51,126 nucleotides of DNA from Sinorhizobium shofinae. Its GTDB lineage: Bacteria > Pseudomonadota > Alphaproteobacteria > Rhizobiales > Rhizobiaceae. The notes beneath the pieces are model-generated. The model did no database searches, was not told the DNA's origin, and saw only the letters and a list, made by a program, of their open reading frames with translations. Shown in pieces: positions 42,033 to 51,052 of the stretch (position 1 is the stretch's first letter; each line of letters begins with the position of its first letter). The translations under genes were made by a program, and so were the position numbers. The DNA is taken from NCBI GenBank assembly GCA_001704765.1, contig MBFK01000008.1, positions 1-51,126 of the forward strand, written 5' to 3'.

Positions 42033-43025
42033 ATGATGGAAACGTTGGTCGGGGACAACGGTAGCCGATTCATCATCGCCGCCGGAGCCGTCGCCATCGG
42101 CCTCCTGTGCCTCGTGGCGGTGCTCTGGATCATGCGAAACAGACCCTCGTCTCCCTTCGTGCGCGGTGGCAAGAACCGACAGCCCCGGCTCGCCGTGCTC
42201 GATGCCGCCGCCGTCGATACGCGTCGGCGGCTCGTGCTTGTCCGCCGCGACGACGTCGAACATTTGATCATGATCGGCGGGCCCACAGATATCGTCATTG
42301 AAAGCCGCATCGTGCCTGATGACGCGGCAGCGGCCCCGAACACCGTCCGCGCTGCGCCGGAACAACAGGCCGCGAAAGCCCCGGTCGCGCCGGTGCATTC
42401 CGACCCAGAACCTCAACCGGTCTCGAACCCCGCACCTGTTAAAACCGCAAAAATAGAACCCATCCGGCCGGTGGGACCGGATGAGCCGGCGCGCGCGGCA
42501 CCCGCCCGGGAACCAGAGCTCGCACCGGAGCCCGAAGCGACCGTGCACCAGCGTCCGATGCCGGTCGAACTGCCGCCTCGGCCGCAGCCCGTCGTCAGAA
42601 CCTCGCCGCCCGCCCCTGCCGTCTCTCCTCTGTCCGCCTCGGAGCCGCCCCAGGGAACGCTCAGTGGCCTTCGCGACCGCATTCTTCCTACCCAACCCTC
42701 TCGCGACGAGCGGTTTCCGCAACCGGTATCAGCGACACCGGAACCTCCGCGACCAGTCCAGATCCCACCCGCTCCGGCCCGGCCGGCCGAACCGGTCGCC
42801 GTTGACAAAGTAACGGAATTCGAGCGGTTCCTCGATGCGGAAATCAGCGGCGATCTCCAGCGGCTCGCACCCACAGTGGCGCCGAGACCGGAAGCTCGCC
42901 CAACGGCAGGCGCGCGTCAGGAGCCGGTACTCGGCCCGGCACCAGAGGACGGCCGCAAGGAAGAGACGATCGAGGAAGAGATGAGCCGGATGCTGGCCGA
43001 CATTTCCGCTGGTCGCAAACCTTGA
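42033..43025 (+). CDS. FliO-like single-pass membrane protein with Pro-rich tail
   Basis: The 330-aa protein has an N-terminal transmembrane helix (about residues 14-34) followed by a small beta domain (RLAVLDAAAVDTRRRLVLVR, HLIMIGGPTDIVIE) typical of the FliO/MopB family. The last 230 residues are low-complexity Pro/Ala/Glu. FliO helps assemble the flagellar export gate, but no flagellar gene is nearby and the tail is unusual. A cell-envelope or cell-cycle-linked role near cckA is conceivable. It is convergent with dksA. Confidence 0.7.
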   Translation: MMETLVGDNGSRFIIAAGAVAIGLLCLVAVLWIMRNRPSSPFVRGGKNRQPRLAVLDAAAVDTRRRLVLVRRDDVEHLIMIGGPTDIVIESRIVPDDAAAAPNTVRAAPEQQAAKAPVAPVHSDPEPQPVSNPAPVKTAKIEPIRPVGPDEPARAAPAREPELAPEPEATVHQRPMPVELPPRPQPVVRTSPPAPAVSPLSASEPPQGTLSGLRDRILPTQPSRDERFPQPVSATPEPPRPVQIPPAPARPAEPVAVDKVTEFERFLDAEISGDLQRLAPTVAPRPEARPTAGARQEPVLGPAPEDGRKEETIEEEMSRMLADISAGRKP

Positions 43026-43080
43026 CCCGCGGAAGACGCATACCTGCTGCTCTCAGAATTGTTATCCCAAGGCAAAGAAA

Positions 43081-43109
43081 AACGGCGCGACCACGCCGCG
43101 CCGTTTTTT
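43081..43109. terminator. Terminator between FliO-like gene and dksA
   Basis: AACGGCGCG/CGCGCCGTT stem with a 7-base loop and T run on the plus side, A run on the other; serves two convergent genes. Confidence 0.8.
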
Positions 43110-43128
43110 GCAAGTCTGGAACCTAGAC

Positions 43129-43548
43129 TTATTCGTCGCGATAGACCTTCTCGCGACGCTCGTGACGCTCCTGGGCTTCGATCGAAAGCGTCGCAATCGG
43201 CCGGGCATCCAAGCGCTTCAAGCCGATCGGTTCACCCGTTTCTTCACAATAGCCATAGGTGCCTTCGTCGAGGCGCTGTAATGCGGCGTCGATCTTGGCG
43301 ATGAGCTTCCGCTGGCGATCCCGGGCGCGCAATTCGATCGCCCGGTCTGTTTCTGAGGAGGCTCGGTCTGCGAGATCCGGATGATTGGCGCTCTCCTCGG
43401 CCAGGTGATCCAGCGTCTCGCGGGCTTCGCGAAGGATATCGTTTTTCCAGGCATTCAGCTTTGCACGAAAATATGCCCGGTGATTGGCATTCATGAAATC
43501 CTCGTCCTCGGAGAGGACATAGGTACTAAGATCGATCTTCTCACTCAA
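43129..43548 (-). CDS. dksA: DksA/TraR-family RNA polymerase regulator
   Basis: The 139-aa protein has a coiled-coil (about residues 20-95) and a C-terminal zinc-ribbon region, YGYCEETGEPIGLKRLDARP. It starts at TTG 43548: AGGAG lies seven bases upstream, and the product begins SEKIDLSTYVLSEDEDF. In the zinc site only the first of four cysteines remains: the others are Thr (CEET), Ser and Ala (LSIEA). It works with ppGpp on RNA polymerase, probably zinc-independently. Confidence 0.93.
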   Translation of the reverse strand: MSEKIDLSTYVLSEDEDFMNANHRAYFRAKLNAWKNDILREARETLDHLAEESANHPDLADRASSETDRAIELRARDRQRKLIAKIDAALQRLDEGTYGYCEETGEPIGLKRLDARPIATLSIEAQERHERREKVYRDE

Positions 43549-43960
43549 CGCGATTCTCCTGAAGAACATCTCATTGCGGCGGTGTATAGACCTATGAAGG
43601 GCTTGATTCAAGCCTCGCGGACGACACCTACGCTTATTTTAACAATGCTTGCATTCCCGGCTAACTGGCGAATATTTCATCAAAATTACACATTAAACGC
43701 TCTGCATAATATTCCCGCGGGCGTCCGGCAGCAAGATTCCGCCATCACTGCGAACGCCGCCGGCGCACCGGTTCAGCGGCACTCCCAATTGCGACATCTG
43801 GTGTGCAACGCGCGCCATTTCAATGGCATTGAGATTGCCGAACGAAAATGGAGAACGGCTTGATCTTGGCGCCCACAGGGAGACAAGTTACAGATGCGAC
43901 GATATCCCGCGAGAGACAGAGCTTCGCGGTATCCCGGCAGCATCAGATTCGGATGGATAT
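43549..43960. other. Gap between dksA and sixA-like gene
   Basis: About 410 bp, AT-richer at 43600-43740, with no gene of usual composition. It should hold divergent promoters; no repeat or RNA was recognised. Confidence 0.5.
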
Positions 43961-44494
43961 ATGCAAGACAGCGCTCCGGCATTCCGCCTCATCCTCCTGC
44001 GTCACGCCCGGTCCGGCTGGGCCCTGCCCGGACAACGGGATTTCGACCGCACGCTTGACGAGACCGGCTATGCCGAGGCGGAACTGATTGCACAAAGTGC
44101 GGCAGATCACGGGATTTGCCCGGATCTCATCCTGTGCTCCACCGCGGCACGCTGCCGGCAGACGGCCGATCCATTCCGCCGGGCGCTTGGCGAAGACATA
44201 GACATCCGCTACGTCGACCAACTGTATGCAGGCCCCGCTGGCGTCTACACCGATCTTGTCGAGGCGCACGTTGACCGGACGTCTCTGATGCTGATCGGAC
44301 ACAATCCCATGATCGAGGACGTTTTCCGCAAGTTCCTTGGCGAGGAGCAATCCGCTGCGGCATTGGCGAACGGCTATCCGCCCGCCGGACTGGCGGTCAT
44401 CGACTTCTCGGCACGTCCCACGGCCGGTCGCATCTCGGCTGTGGCACTTTCGACATTGCTGGTCCCCGAGCCCGAGGAAGTAATGAGGCGGTGA
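43961..44494 (+). CDS. SixA-like histidine phosphatase
   Basis: The 177-aa protein has the RHG-type motif LLRHARSGW (catalytic His near residue 14) and the second histidine in IGHNPM, as in SixA and related phosphohistidine phosphatases of the histidine phosphatase superfamily. The target, perhaps a phosphorelay or PTS protein, is unknown. ATG 43961 was chosen; frames upstream are weak. Confidence 0.85.
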   Translation: MQDSAPAFRLILLRHARSGWALPGQRDFDRTLDETGYAEAELIAQSAADHGICPDLILCSTAARCRQTADPFRRALGEDIDIRYVDQLYAGPAGVYTDLVEAHVDRTSLMLIGHNPMIEDVFRKFLGEEQSAAALANGYPPAGLAVIDFSARPTAGRISAVALSTLLVPEPEEVMRR

Positions 44495-44664
44495 ACCGGT
44501 CCTTCAGCACGTTCGAATTAGGCCCGGGGAGCAGTCAAATAGCGGTGCATCATTGCGCCGACGGAAACATTTCCTATATCGCAAAACACGTGGATGCCCG
44601 TAACCCAATGGGGTACCGGCAGTAACGCTGGATCGATGGAACAATCCCCAAGGGGCGGAGACAT

Positions 44665-46158
44665 TTGGCGTCCTTACTGACCAGCTTCAAAGACGGCGCG
44701 CAGATCGCCTTGGACAACCTCGCCGATCGCGCGGCCGGGCTCGTCAGTCCTTCCCTCCGGCTCGGCGTGACGGGCCTGTCGCGAGCAGGCAAGACCGTTT
44801 TCATCTCTTCGCTGGTGCACAACCTGCTGAATGGCGGACGCCTGCCGCTTTTCGAGCCGGTCCGATCCGGCCGGGTATCGAAGGTAAGGCTCGAGCCGCA
44901 GCCCGACGATGCGGTGCCGCGCTTTCAGTACGAGGACCATATTGCCGCACTCGTGCGCGACCGTGTCTGGCCGGATTCGACAAGGGCGATCTCGCAATTG
45001 CGCATCACCCTCGACTACGAAAGTGCAAGCGGTTGGAACCGGATGTTTTCTGCGGGGCGCCTGTCGATCGATATCGTCGACTATCCGGGCGAATGGATGC
45101 TGGATCTGCCACTGCTCGCCCAGGATTTCCGCCAATTCAGCGAGACGACCGTAAAGCGGGCGCGTACCGGCGCACGCGCTGCGCTGTCTCGTGAGTGGCT
45201 GGCGCTCGCCTCCGCGAGCGGAGCGGAAACGGTGGCCGACGAGGGCAGCGCCCGCCGCCTCGCAGAGAGCTTCACCGCCTATCTCAAGGCCTGCAAGGAA
45301 GACGACCATTCGCTCTCCACCCTGCCGCCCGGCCGTTTTCTGATGCCGGGCGACCTCGAGGGGTCGCCCGCGCTCACCTTCTCTCCGCTCCCGGATTTGC
45401 CTGAAGGCCGGGCGTCCAAGGGTTCGCTCTGGGCGATGATGGAACGGCGATACGAAGCCTACAAGACGCATGTGGTGAGCCCGTTCTTCCGCGAGCACTT
45501 TGCCCGCCTCGACCGCCAGATCGTGCTCGTCGACGCCCTGCAAGCGATCAATCGCGGCCCGGAGGCATTGAGGGACTTGGAGCAGGCCCTCGCAGACGTG
45601 CTCGCCTGCTTTCGACCCGGGACCAACTCCTGGCTCTCCACCTTCCTCACGCGCCGAATCGATCGGGTGCTGATCGCCGCCACGAAGGCCGATCACCTTC
45701 ACCATGAGAGTCATGATCGGCTTGAGCGCATCGCCGCGCGCCTCGTCGGCCGTGCCGCCGATCGTATCGGCATGAGCGGCGCCGGCCTCGAAGTGATGGC
45801 ACTTGCCTCTGTCCGGGCTACGCGCGAGGCGACCGTCAATCATGACGGACACGCCTTGCCCGTCATCGTCGGCACGCCAATCGCTGGTGAGAGAATTAAC
45901 GGAGAGGTTTTTGACGGCGAGAGGAAAACAGCCATATTTCCTGGTGATTTACCGGAGGATCCTGAAGTCCTTTTCCAGGATATTGACGGCAGTTCCGCGC
46001 CAACCCCTGCCGAATCGGAGCACGCAATGCCGGAGCTCAATTTCGTGCGCTTCCGCCCTCCTCATCTCGAGGAGACACGGGGCGGATTGAAGCTCTCCGT
46101 ACCGCACATCCGGCTCGACCGGGCCATGCAGTTCCTGCTTGGAGATCGACTCGCATGA
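44665..46158 (+). CDS. ycjX: YcjX-family GTPase-like protein
   Basis: The 497-aa P-loop protein has GLSRAGKTVF near residue 35 and IDIVDYPGEWMLDLP, the YcjX/DUF463 signature. Its structural relatives are dynamin-like G proteins, but its role is unknown beyond envelope stress in enterics. It starts at TTG 44665 after a GGGGCGGAG site and overlaps the next gene by an ATGA junction. Confidence 0.88.
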   Translation: MASLLTSFKDGAQIALDNLADRAAGLVSPSLRLGVTGLSRAGKTVFISSLVHNLLNGGRLPLFEPVRSGRVSKVRLEPQPDDAVPRFQYEDHIAALVRDRVWPDSTRAISQLRITLDYESASGWNRMFSAGRLSIDIVDYPGEWMLDLPLLAQDFRQFSETTVKRARTGARAALSREWLALASASGAETVADEGSARRLAESFTAYLKACKEDDHSLSTLPPGRFLMPGDLEGSPALTFSPLPDLPEGRASKGSLWAMMERRYEAYKTHVVSPFFREHFARLDRQIVLVDALQAINRGPEALRDLEQALADVLACFRPGTNSWLSTFLTRRIDRVLIAATKADHLHHESHDRLERIAARLVGRAADRIGMSGAGLEVMALASVRATREATVNHDGHALPVIVGTPIAGERINGEVFDGERKTAIFPGDLPEDPEVLFQDIDGSSAPTPAESEHAMPELNFVRFRPPHLEETRGGLKLSVPHIRLDRAMQFLLGDRLA

Positions 46159-47234
46159 ACGACGATCCGAAGCATCGCCCCCGAAAGCCCGCCGTCTTCC
46201 CAATGGAACCCGAAGCACGCGCCGAACAGCGCACGCAACCACCACGGCGTCCACCCGCGAGCTTCAGCGACAAGGTCATAATGACGCCCGATGCGGAGGA
46301 CCCGTTCGTGGCGACGACCGCCGCAATCGAGGCGCTCGATCCGCCCGAGGCCCGCCCCCGCCGGCACCGCCTCTCCTTCGGCAAGGTGGCTGCCGGGGCG
46401 TTTGCCATTTTCCTTTCGCTCGCTACGGGGCTGTGGATCGACCACCTTGTGCGTGATCTCTTCTCGCGCGCCGATTGGCTCGGCTATACGGCGATCGCCG
46501 TCGCGGCGATCGGCACCCTCGCCTTCCTGGTCGTCGTCGGCCGCGAACTCGGCGGCATGATGCAGCTGACGGCGATCCAGAAACTGAAATCGGAGGTCAC
46601 CGAAGCGACGACGCTCGGCAACAGCAAGGCCGCACGAGCTACGACTGCGCGACTGGTCCACCTGCTTGCCGCCAATCCCCGCACTGCCAATGGCCGGGCG
46701 CGGCTTGCGGAAACCGAGGGCGAGATCATCGACGCGCCCCATCTCCTCGAACTGACGGAGCGCGAGCTCCTGGCCCCGCTCGACCGCGACGCCCGCCGAA
46801 TCATCCTGGCCGCGTCGAAACGCGTCTCGATCGTCACCGCTGTCAGCCCCCGTGCGCTCGTCGATCTCGGCTACGTTCTTTACGAGTCGGCGCGGATGAT
46901 CCGGGCGATGGCGGAGCTCTATGGAGGACGGCCCGGCACGCTCGGCCTGCTGCGGCTGATGCGCGATGTGATCGCCCATCTGGCGGTCACCGGCTCCATC
47001 GCCGCCGGCGACAGCCTGATTCAGCAAGTTCTCGGCCACGGTCTGGCTTCCAAACTCTCCGCCCGCCTCGGCGAGGGCGTGATTAACGGCCTCATGACCG
47101 CGCGCATCGGCATTGCTGCCATGGATCTTTGCCGGCCGATGCCGTTCCGCGCTTTGAAGCGTCCGGGCATAGGTGATTTTCTGGCTGATTTGACGCCCGG
47201 CGCTTCGAGATCCGGAGGCGAGAATGGAGCTTGA
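46155..47234 (+). CDS. ycjF: YcjF/TIGR01620-family membrane protein (DUF697)
   Basis: The 359-aa protein has a charged, proline-rich cytosolic N-terminus, two transmembrane helices (about residues 77-95 and 110-130) and a C-terminal DUF697-type helical region (LGLLRLMRDVIAHLAVTGS). It is always paired with ycjX, which it overlaps by 4 bp here. The two probably form a membrane complex. Confidence 0.87.
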   Translation: MNDDPKHRPRKPAVFPMEPEARAEQRTQPPRRPPASFSDKVIMTPDAEDPFVATTAAIEALDPPEARPRRHRLSFGKVAAGAFAIFLSLATGLWIDHLVRDLFSRADWLGYTAIAVAAIGTLAFLVVVGRELGGMMQLTAIQKLKSEVTEATTLGNSKAARATTARLVHLLAANPRTANGRARLAETEGEIIDAPHLLELTERELLAPLDRDARRIILAASKRVSIVTAVSPRALVDLGYVLYESARMIRAMAELYGGRPGTLGLLRLMRDVIAHLAVTGSIAAGDSLIQQVLGHGLASKLSARLGEGVINGLMTARIGIAAMDLCRPMPFRALKRPGIGDFLADLTPGASRSGGENGA

Positions 47235-47329
47235 AGAATGCTTTCCGGAGCGGCGCAGAAACCGTCCATTAACCATTTTAACGCAAATGTGGTTGCCAGA
47301 TTTCGACGTTGACCCATCAAGGACCGATC

Positions 47330-47881
47330 ATGTTCTCGCGCCCTTCTTTGATTGTTCGCGGCGTTGCCGCCATCGCGCTTGCAGCCACTGTCGGCATCGC
47401 GACGCCAGCGTCTTCCGGCGCCCGGGATAAGGCCTTCTTCGAGAAGGTCGCCGGCCAATGGAAGGGCCCCGGCGAAATCGTGGCCGGTAAATATAAGGGC
47501 ACCAAATTCACCTGCGACCTGAGGGGCGAGCCGGCCTCGGGCAAGGATGCCGGGATAAAGCTCGACGGCTTCTGCCGCGTCGGCGTGTTCAAGCAGCCGA
47601 TGTCGGCGATGATCACGCAGAAGGGTGCCAGCTATACCGGAAAATTCCTCGATGGCGCGGATGGCAAGGGCTTGGACATCGTTTCCGGCAACGTCGCCAG
47701 CGACAAGGTTGTCGTTGGAATTAACCGCAAGAAACTGAATGGTGCGATGATTGCCCGCCTGCAGGACGCAGAGACGATGAACATCACGATTTCCGTCAAG
47801 GTCGAGGAGACGATGGTGCCGGTTATCGGCGTCAGCCTCAACAGGCAGATGGACAACATCGCCGTCGGCTCGATCAAGTAG
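47330..47881 (+). CDS. Secreted protein of unknown function
   Basis: The 183-aa protein has an N-terminal signal peptide (hydrophobic IALAATVGIATPA, cleavage near ASS-G). The mature part begins KAFFEKVAGQWKGPGEIVAG and is beta-rich, with two cysteines (TCDLRG, GFCRVG) that could pair. ATG 47330 has AAGGA seven bases upstream; an earlier TTG is less likely. Resembles lipocalin-like periplasmic proteins in layout, not proven. Confidence 0.75.
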   Translation: MFSRPSLIVRGVAAIALAATVGIATPASSGARDKAFFEKVAGQWKGPGEIVAGKYKGTKFTCDLRGEPASGKDAGIKLDGFCRVGVFKQPMSAMITQKGASYTGKFLDGADGKGLDIVSGNVASDKVVVGINRKKLNGAMIARLQDAETMNITISVKVEETMVPVIGVSLNRQMDNIAVGSIK

Positions 47882-47919
47882 CTGCATCGATCGGCTCCGA
47901 GCATTGGCGGGGCCGGCAG

Positions 47920-48449
47920 CTATAACAGGTTGAGGAAGCCCGCGATCCTGGCAAGACACAGCTGGCGCGCGGATCCTTCGATAGCGTAGAAGTCATGACC
48001 GGCGTCAGGGACTGTATAGCTTTGCACAGCCGAGCCTCTTGCCCAGCAACTGGGGGTCGATTCGGATCATTCTCGCCAAAAACGACCAAAGCCGGCTTCG
48101 GCATCGTCGAAGCATTTACCGCGCGTAGCCTTGTCGAGGATATGCACAGCAGGCGGCCAACGGCCAAACCGTGAAGCACGCTGTGCCATAGGACCGTGCC
48201 GCCGGCGCTATAGCCCAGGGCAACATCGGCAAATTCCACAAGGCCCAGCAGACGTTTGGCTGCCCGGATAAATCCATCGTTTTCAACAAGATCGCGATGC
48301 AGGCGTTCGCCCGTATCGTCCACGCCAAGCAATTCGGAGACGCTTACAGTACGAACGAGCGATTGCTGCACGCCAGGCAAACGGCGCGACAAGCAATGAT
48401 TGGCTGACGGCCGTCCGTGGATGTCGGTGACGATCAATAATCGCACCAC
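47920..48449 (-). pseudogene. Frameshifted alpha/beta-hydrolase gene
   Basis: Starting at 48449, one frame reads MVRLLIVTDIHGRPSANHCL, then VALGYSAGGTVLWHSVLHGL with the nucleophile Ser, and LVVFGENDPNRPP with the acid residue. The end of the protein, TVPDAGHDFYAIEGSARQLC then LARIAGFLNLL with the catalytic His, is in the -1 frame and stops at 47922-47920. A net one-base loss lies near 48005-48060. The reconstructed protein is about 176 aa, perhaps also internally shortened. A sequencing indel would give the same picture. Confidence 0.7.
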
Positions 48450-48477
48450 GGCCCTCCAGATATCGAGCGTAACGCCG

Positions 48478-49002
48478 TCAATTGCGGGCCCGCCACCAGT
48501 CGGCCTTCTCGTCGGCCACTTCTATTCCAGTCACGTCTGCGTCCGCCAACCACTCGCCGACGGTTCTGCCGGCTACTTCGAGGTCGGCCGCAAAATCGGC
48601 GAGCGGCATCAACACGAAGCCACGCTCGGTCATACGCGGATGAGGCAATTCCAGCCTGTCGCTTGCCAAGTTCGCTCCTTCAAAGGTCAGAAGATCGATA
48701 TCGATCGTGCGCGGCCCCCAGCGCTCCTTGCGGACGCGCTTCATTACCCGCTCGATCTCGAGGCAGGTTTCAAGCAGCGCTTCCGGATCGCGCGTGGTTT
48801 CGACCGCTGCGCAGGAATTGAAGAACCAATCCTGGTCCGTCTTGCCCCAGGGCGGCGTCCGGTAGAGCCGCGAAACTGCCGTGACCCGGCAATCCGGCCG
48901 CTCATCGAGCGCCCGCAAGGCGTCCGCCATAGCGCGGCGCGGATCGCCGATATTGCCACCCAGCCCCAGAGTAGCGCGCCGCCACTTCTTACCCGGCAAC
49001 AT
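48478..49002 (-). CDS. folK: HPPK (folate biosynthesis)
   Basis: The 174-aa 6-hydroxymethyl-7,8-dihydropterin pyrophosphokinase has GLGGNIGDPR, then RVRKERWGPRTIDIDLL, the catalytic core, and LPHPRMTERGFVL. It overlaps folB by 14 bp and is the last gene of the folP-folB-folK operon. Confidence 0.95.
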   Translation of the reverse strand: MLPGKKWRRATLGLGGNIGDPRRAMADALRALDERPDCRVTAVSRLYRTPPWGKTDQDWFFNSCAAVETTRDPEALLETCLEIERVMKRVRKERWGPRTIDIDLLTFEGANLASDRLELPHPRMTERGFVLMPLADFAADLEVAGRTVGEWLADADVTGIEVADEKADWWRARN

Positions 49003-49360
49003 GCTCGACCGTGACTTCCACGTAGTCCAGTATGCCTGGGACCGGAGCGTTAGGCTTGCGGATGGAAACTTTGGCCCGGCGTATCTGCTGGAAACGTGCG
49101 CACAATGTCTTGGCTACTTCCAGGGCGAGAGCCTCGATCAGGTAGCGCCTGCGTCCGGTCACGATCCTTTCGATCTCGGCAAAGGCGATACCATAATGCA
49201 CGGTGTCGTCGATGCAGTCTTCGGCCAGCGCCGTGCCCTGCTCCACCTCGAGTTCGGCGTCCACGAAGAAACGTTGGCCGAGGAATTCCTCCTCGTCGAG
49301 CACGCCATGGCGGGCAAAGAAAGCGCAGTTCTTCAGGGTAATCGTGTAGGTCGCAGTCAT
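48989..49360 (-). CDS. folB: Dihydroneopterin aldolase
   Basis: The 123-aa enzyme splits dihydroneopterin to the folate precursor. It begins TATYTITLKNCAFFARHGVL and has EEEFLGQRFFVDAELE, the family core. It overlaps folP by 4 bp and folK by 14 bp, so all three are coupled. Confidence 0.94.
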   Translation of the reverse strand: MTATYTITLKNCAFFARHGVLDEEEFLGQRFFVDAELEVEQGTALAEDCIDDTVHYGIAFAEIERIVTGRRRYLIEALALEVAKTLCARFQQIRRAKVSIRKPNAPVPGILDYVEVTVEHVAG

Positions 49361-50226
49361 GGCTTCGTGTCCCGTCGGCTGTTCTTTGCGATGAGCATAG
49401 CATCCGCCATCGCCAGTGCATCCCTGTTGATTGCGACATCATGCACCCGAAAGATCGCAGCACCGGCAGCCCTGAGGAGCGCAGTCGTCGCTGCGGTACC
49501 GGCGTCGCGGTCTTTCGCCTCGCGACCGGTAACGGCGCCGATGAAGCGCTTGCGCGATGTACCGACCAAGAACGGCAAGCCGAACCGGTGCAATTCTGCA
49601 AAACGCGCCATGAGCTCCAGATTTTCATCCGCTTCCTTTGCGAAGCCATAACCGGGATCAAGGACGATCTGGTCGCGCGCAACGCCTGCCTCGGAGGCAA
49701 TCTGCAACGAATGGCTCAGAAAATGGAACTGATCCTCGACGACATCGCCGAGCTTCTGACGATCGCGCCCCGTATGCATGATGCAAAGTCCGGCGCCCGT
49801 CTCGGCAGCGACTTGCGCGATCGCTGGTTCTCGCTGCAGACCGTGCACATCGTTGACAATATGCGCGCCGGCTTCCACCGCCAGGCGCGCCGTTTCGGCG
49901 CGATAGGTATCGACCGACATGATCGCATCCGTCTGGCGAGCCAGTGCCTTGATGACCGGGAGAATACGCGCCTGTTCCTCGGCGGCGTCGACCGGATCCG
50001 CGTCGGGGCGGGTCGACTCTCCGCCGATGTCCAGGATCGCCGCCCCATCCTCGAGGGCGCGCGTCGCTGCGGCGACAGCCGCCGTGGCATCGGCGAAGCG
50101 GCCGCCATCGGAAAAGGAATCCGGCGTGACATTGATGATCGCCATCAGCACGCCGCGCTGCCCCAGGTCCAGGGTGCGCCCATGCGCCAACTGCCAACGA
50201 CATATTTGAAATGGATTGTAGGTCAT
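49357..50226 (-). CDS. folP: Dihydropteroate synthase
   Basis: The 289-aa enzyme joins pterin and para-aminobenzoate; it is the sulfonamide target. Signature segments AIINVTPDSFSDGG, DIGGESTRP and VDTYRAETA are present, and VGTSRKRFIG holds the phosphate-binding region. ATG 50226 is likely; in-frame ATGs at 50259 and 50271 are possible. First gene of the fol operon. Confidence 0.94.
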   Translation of the reverse strand: MTYNPFQICRWQLAHGRTLDLGQRGVLMAIINVTPDSFSDGGRFADATAAVAAATRALEDGAAILDIGGESTRPDADPVDAAEEQARILPVIKALARQTDAIMSVDTYRAETARLAVEAGAHIVNDVHGLQREPAIAQVAAETGAGLCIMHTGRDRQKLGDVVEDQFHFLSHSLQIASEAGVARDQIVLDPGYGFAKEADENLELMARFAELHRFGLPFLVGTSRKRFIGAVTGREAKDRDAGTAATTALLRAAGAAIFRVHDVAINRDALAMADAMLIAKNSRRDTKP

Positions 50227-50422
50227 CTTCGGGCGGTCCGCGGCTTTGAGCGGCGCCATCCTCGTCGGCATTGTGGAGAGTGAGCGCCTTTGAAAGCAAA
50301 GGGTTAGCACGACTCTTTCACGCAGCTATCGATTTGTCGACGTCGGAATGGGCCGATTTCTGTTGCGCTCGCCCCGGCTATGCCCCAAGCTTGCGGCAAC
50401 TTCAATGCAAGAGTGCCGACCA

Positions 50423-51052
50423 ATGTTCCGAGTTCGTAATCCGCTGAGAGCCGCCCTGATTGCATTTCTCGTCGGCCTTCCGCTCAGCAACGCCTCGGGC
50501 GAGACCTTGATCAATAAGAGCGTTACCTATTTCTCTATCGGCGGACGCACGGCGGCGGAACTTGACAAGGCCCTTGCATCGAGCGGCCCGCTGATGAAGA
50601 ACACCGGCACCCGCCACCCCGGCGCCACACGCATCAAGTTCGGCGGCACCATAACCTATGTCGGTCGCGGCGGACGCTGTGCGGTCGGCACGGCACGCGT
50701 CACGCTGACCACGCGCATCATCTTGCCGCGCTGGAAATACCGCCGACAGGCAGGCCGCGATCTCGCTCTCGTCTGGGATACGCTGGCGGCCGACATCAAG
50801 CGCCATGAGGAGCGCCATGCGGAAATCGCGCGCAATCACGCTCGTCACATGGAAAGGACGTTTCTTGGGCTGAAGCCGGAGACGGATTGCGAGCGTATGC
50901 AGGCCCGGGTGGCCGAGGTGAGTGCCTCCGAAGTCGCAAACCACGACAAGGACCAGGCGCGCTTTGACCGGACGGAGGCAGCGAACTTCGACCGCCGAAT
51001 GATACGACTGCTGCAGTATCGCCTGGACTCTCTGAAGAAAGCCGAGCGCTAG
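50423..51052 (+). CDS. DUF922 secreted putative zinc protease
   Basis: The roughly 209-aa protein has a signal peptide (LIAFLVGLPLSNASG) followed by the DUF922 fold: YFSIGGRTAAELDKAL near the start and the HEERHAEIA motif, which resembles a HExxH-type metal site (HxxxH variant). DUF922 proteins are presumed Zn-dependent secreted enzymes of unknown target. Upstream ATG 50405 is an alternative start. Divergent from folP. Confidence 0.78.
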   Translation: MFRVRNPLRAALIAFLVGLPLSNASGETLINKSVTYFSIGGRTAAELDKALASSGPLMKNTGTRHPGATRIKFGGTITYVGRGGRCAVGTARVTLTTRIILPRWKYRRQAGRDLALVWDTLAADIKRHEERHAEIARNHARHMERTFLGLKPETDCERMQARVAEVSASEVANHDKDQARFDRTEAANFDRRMIRLLQYRLDSLKKAER

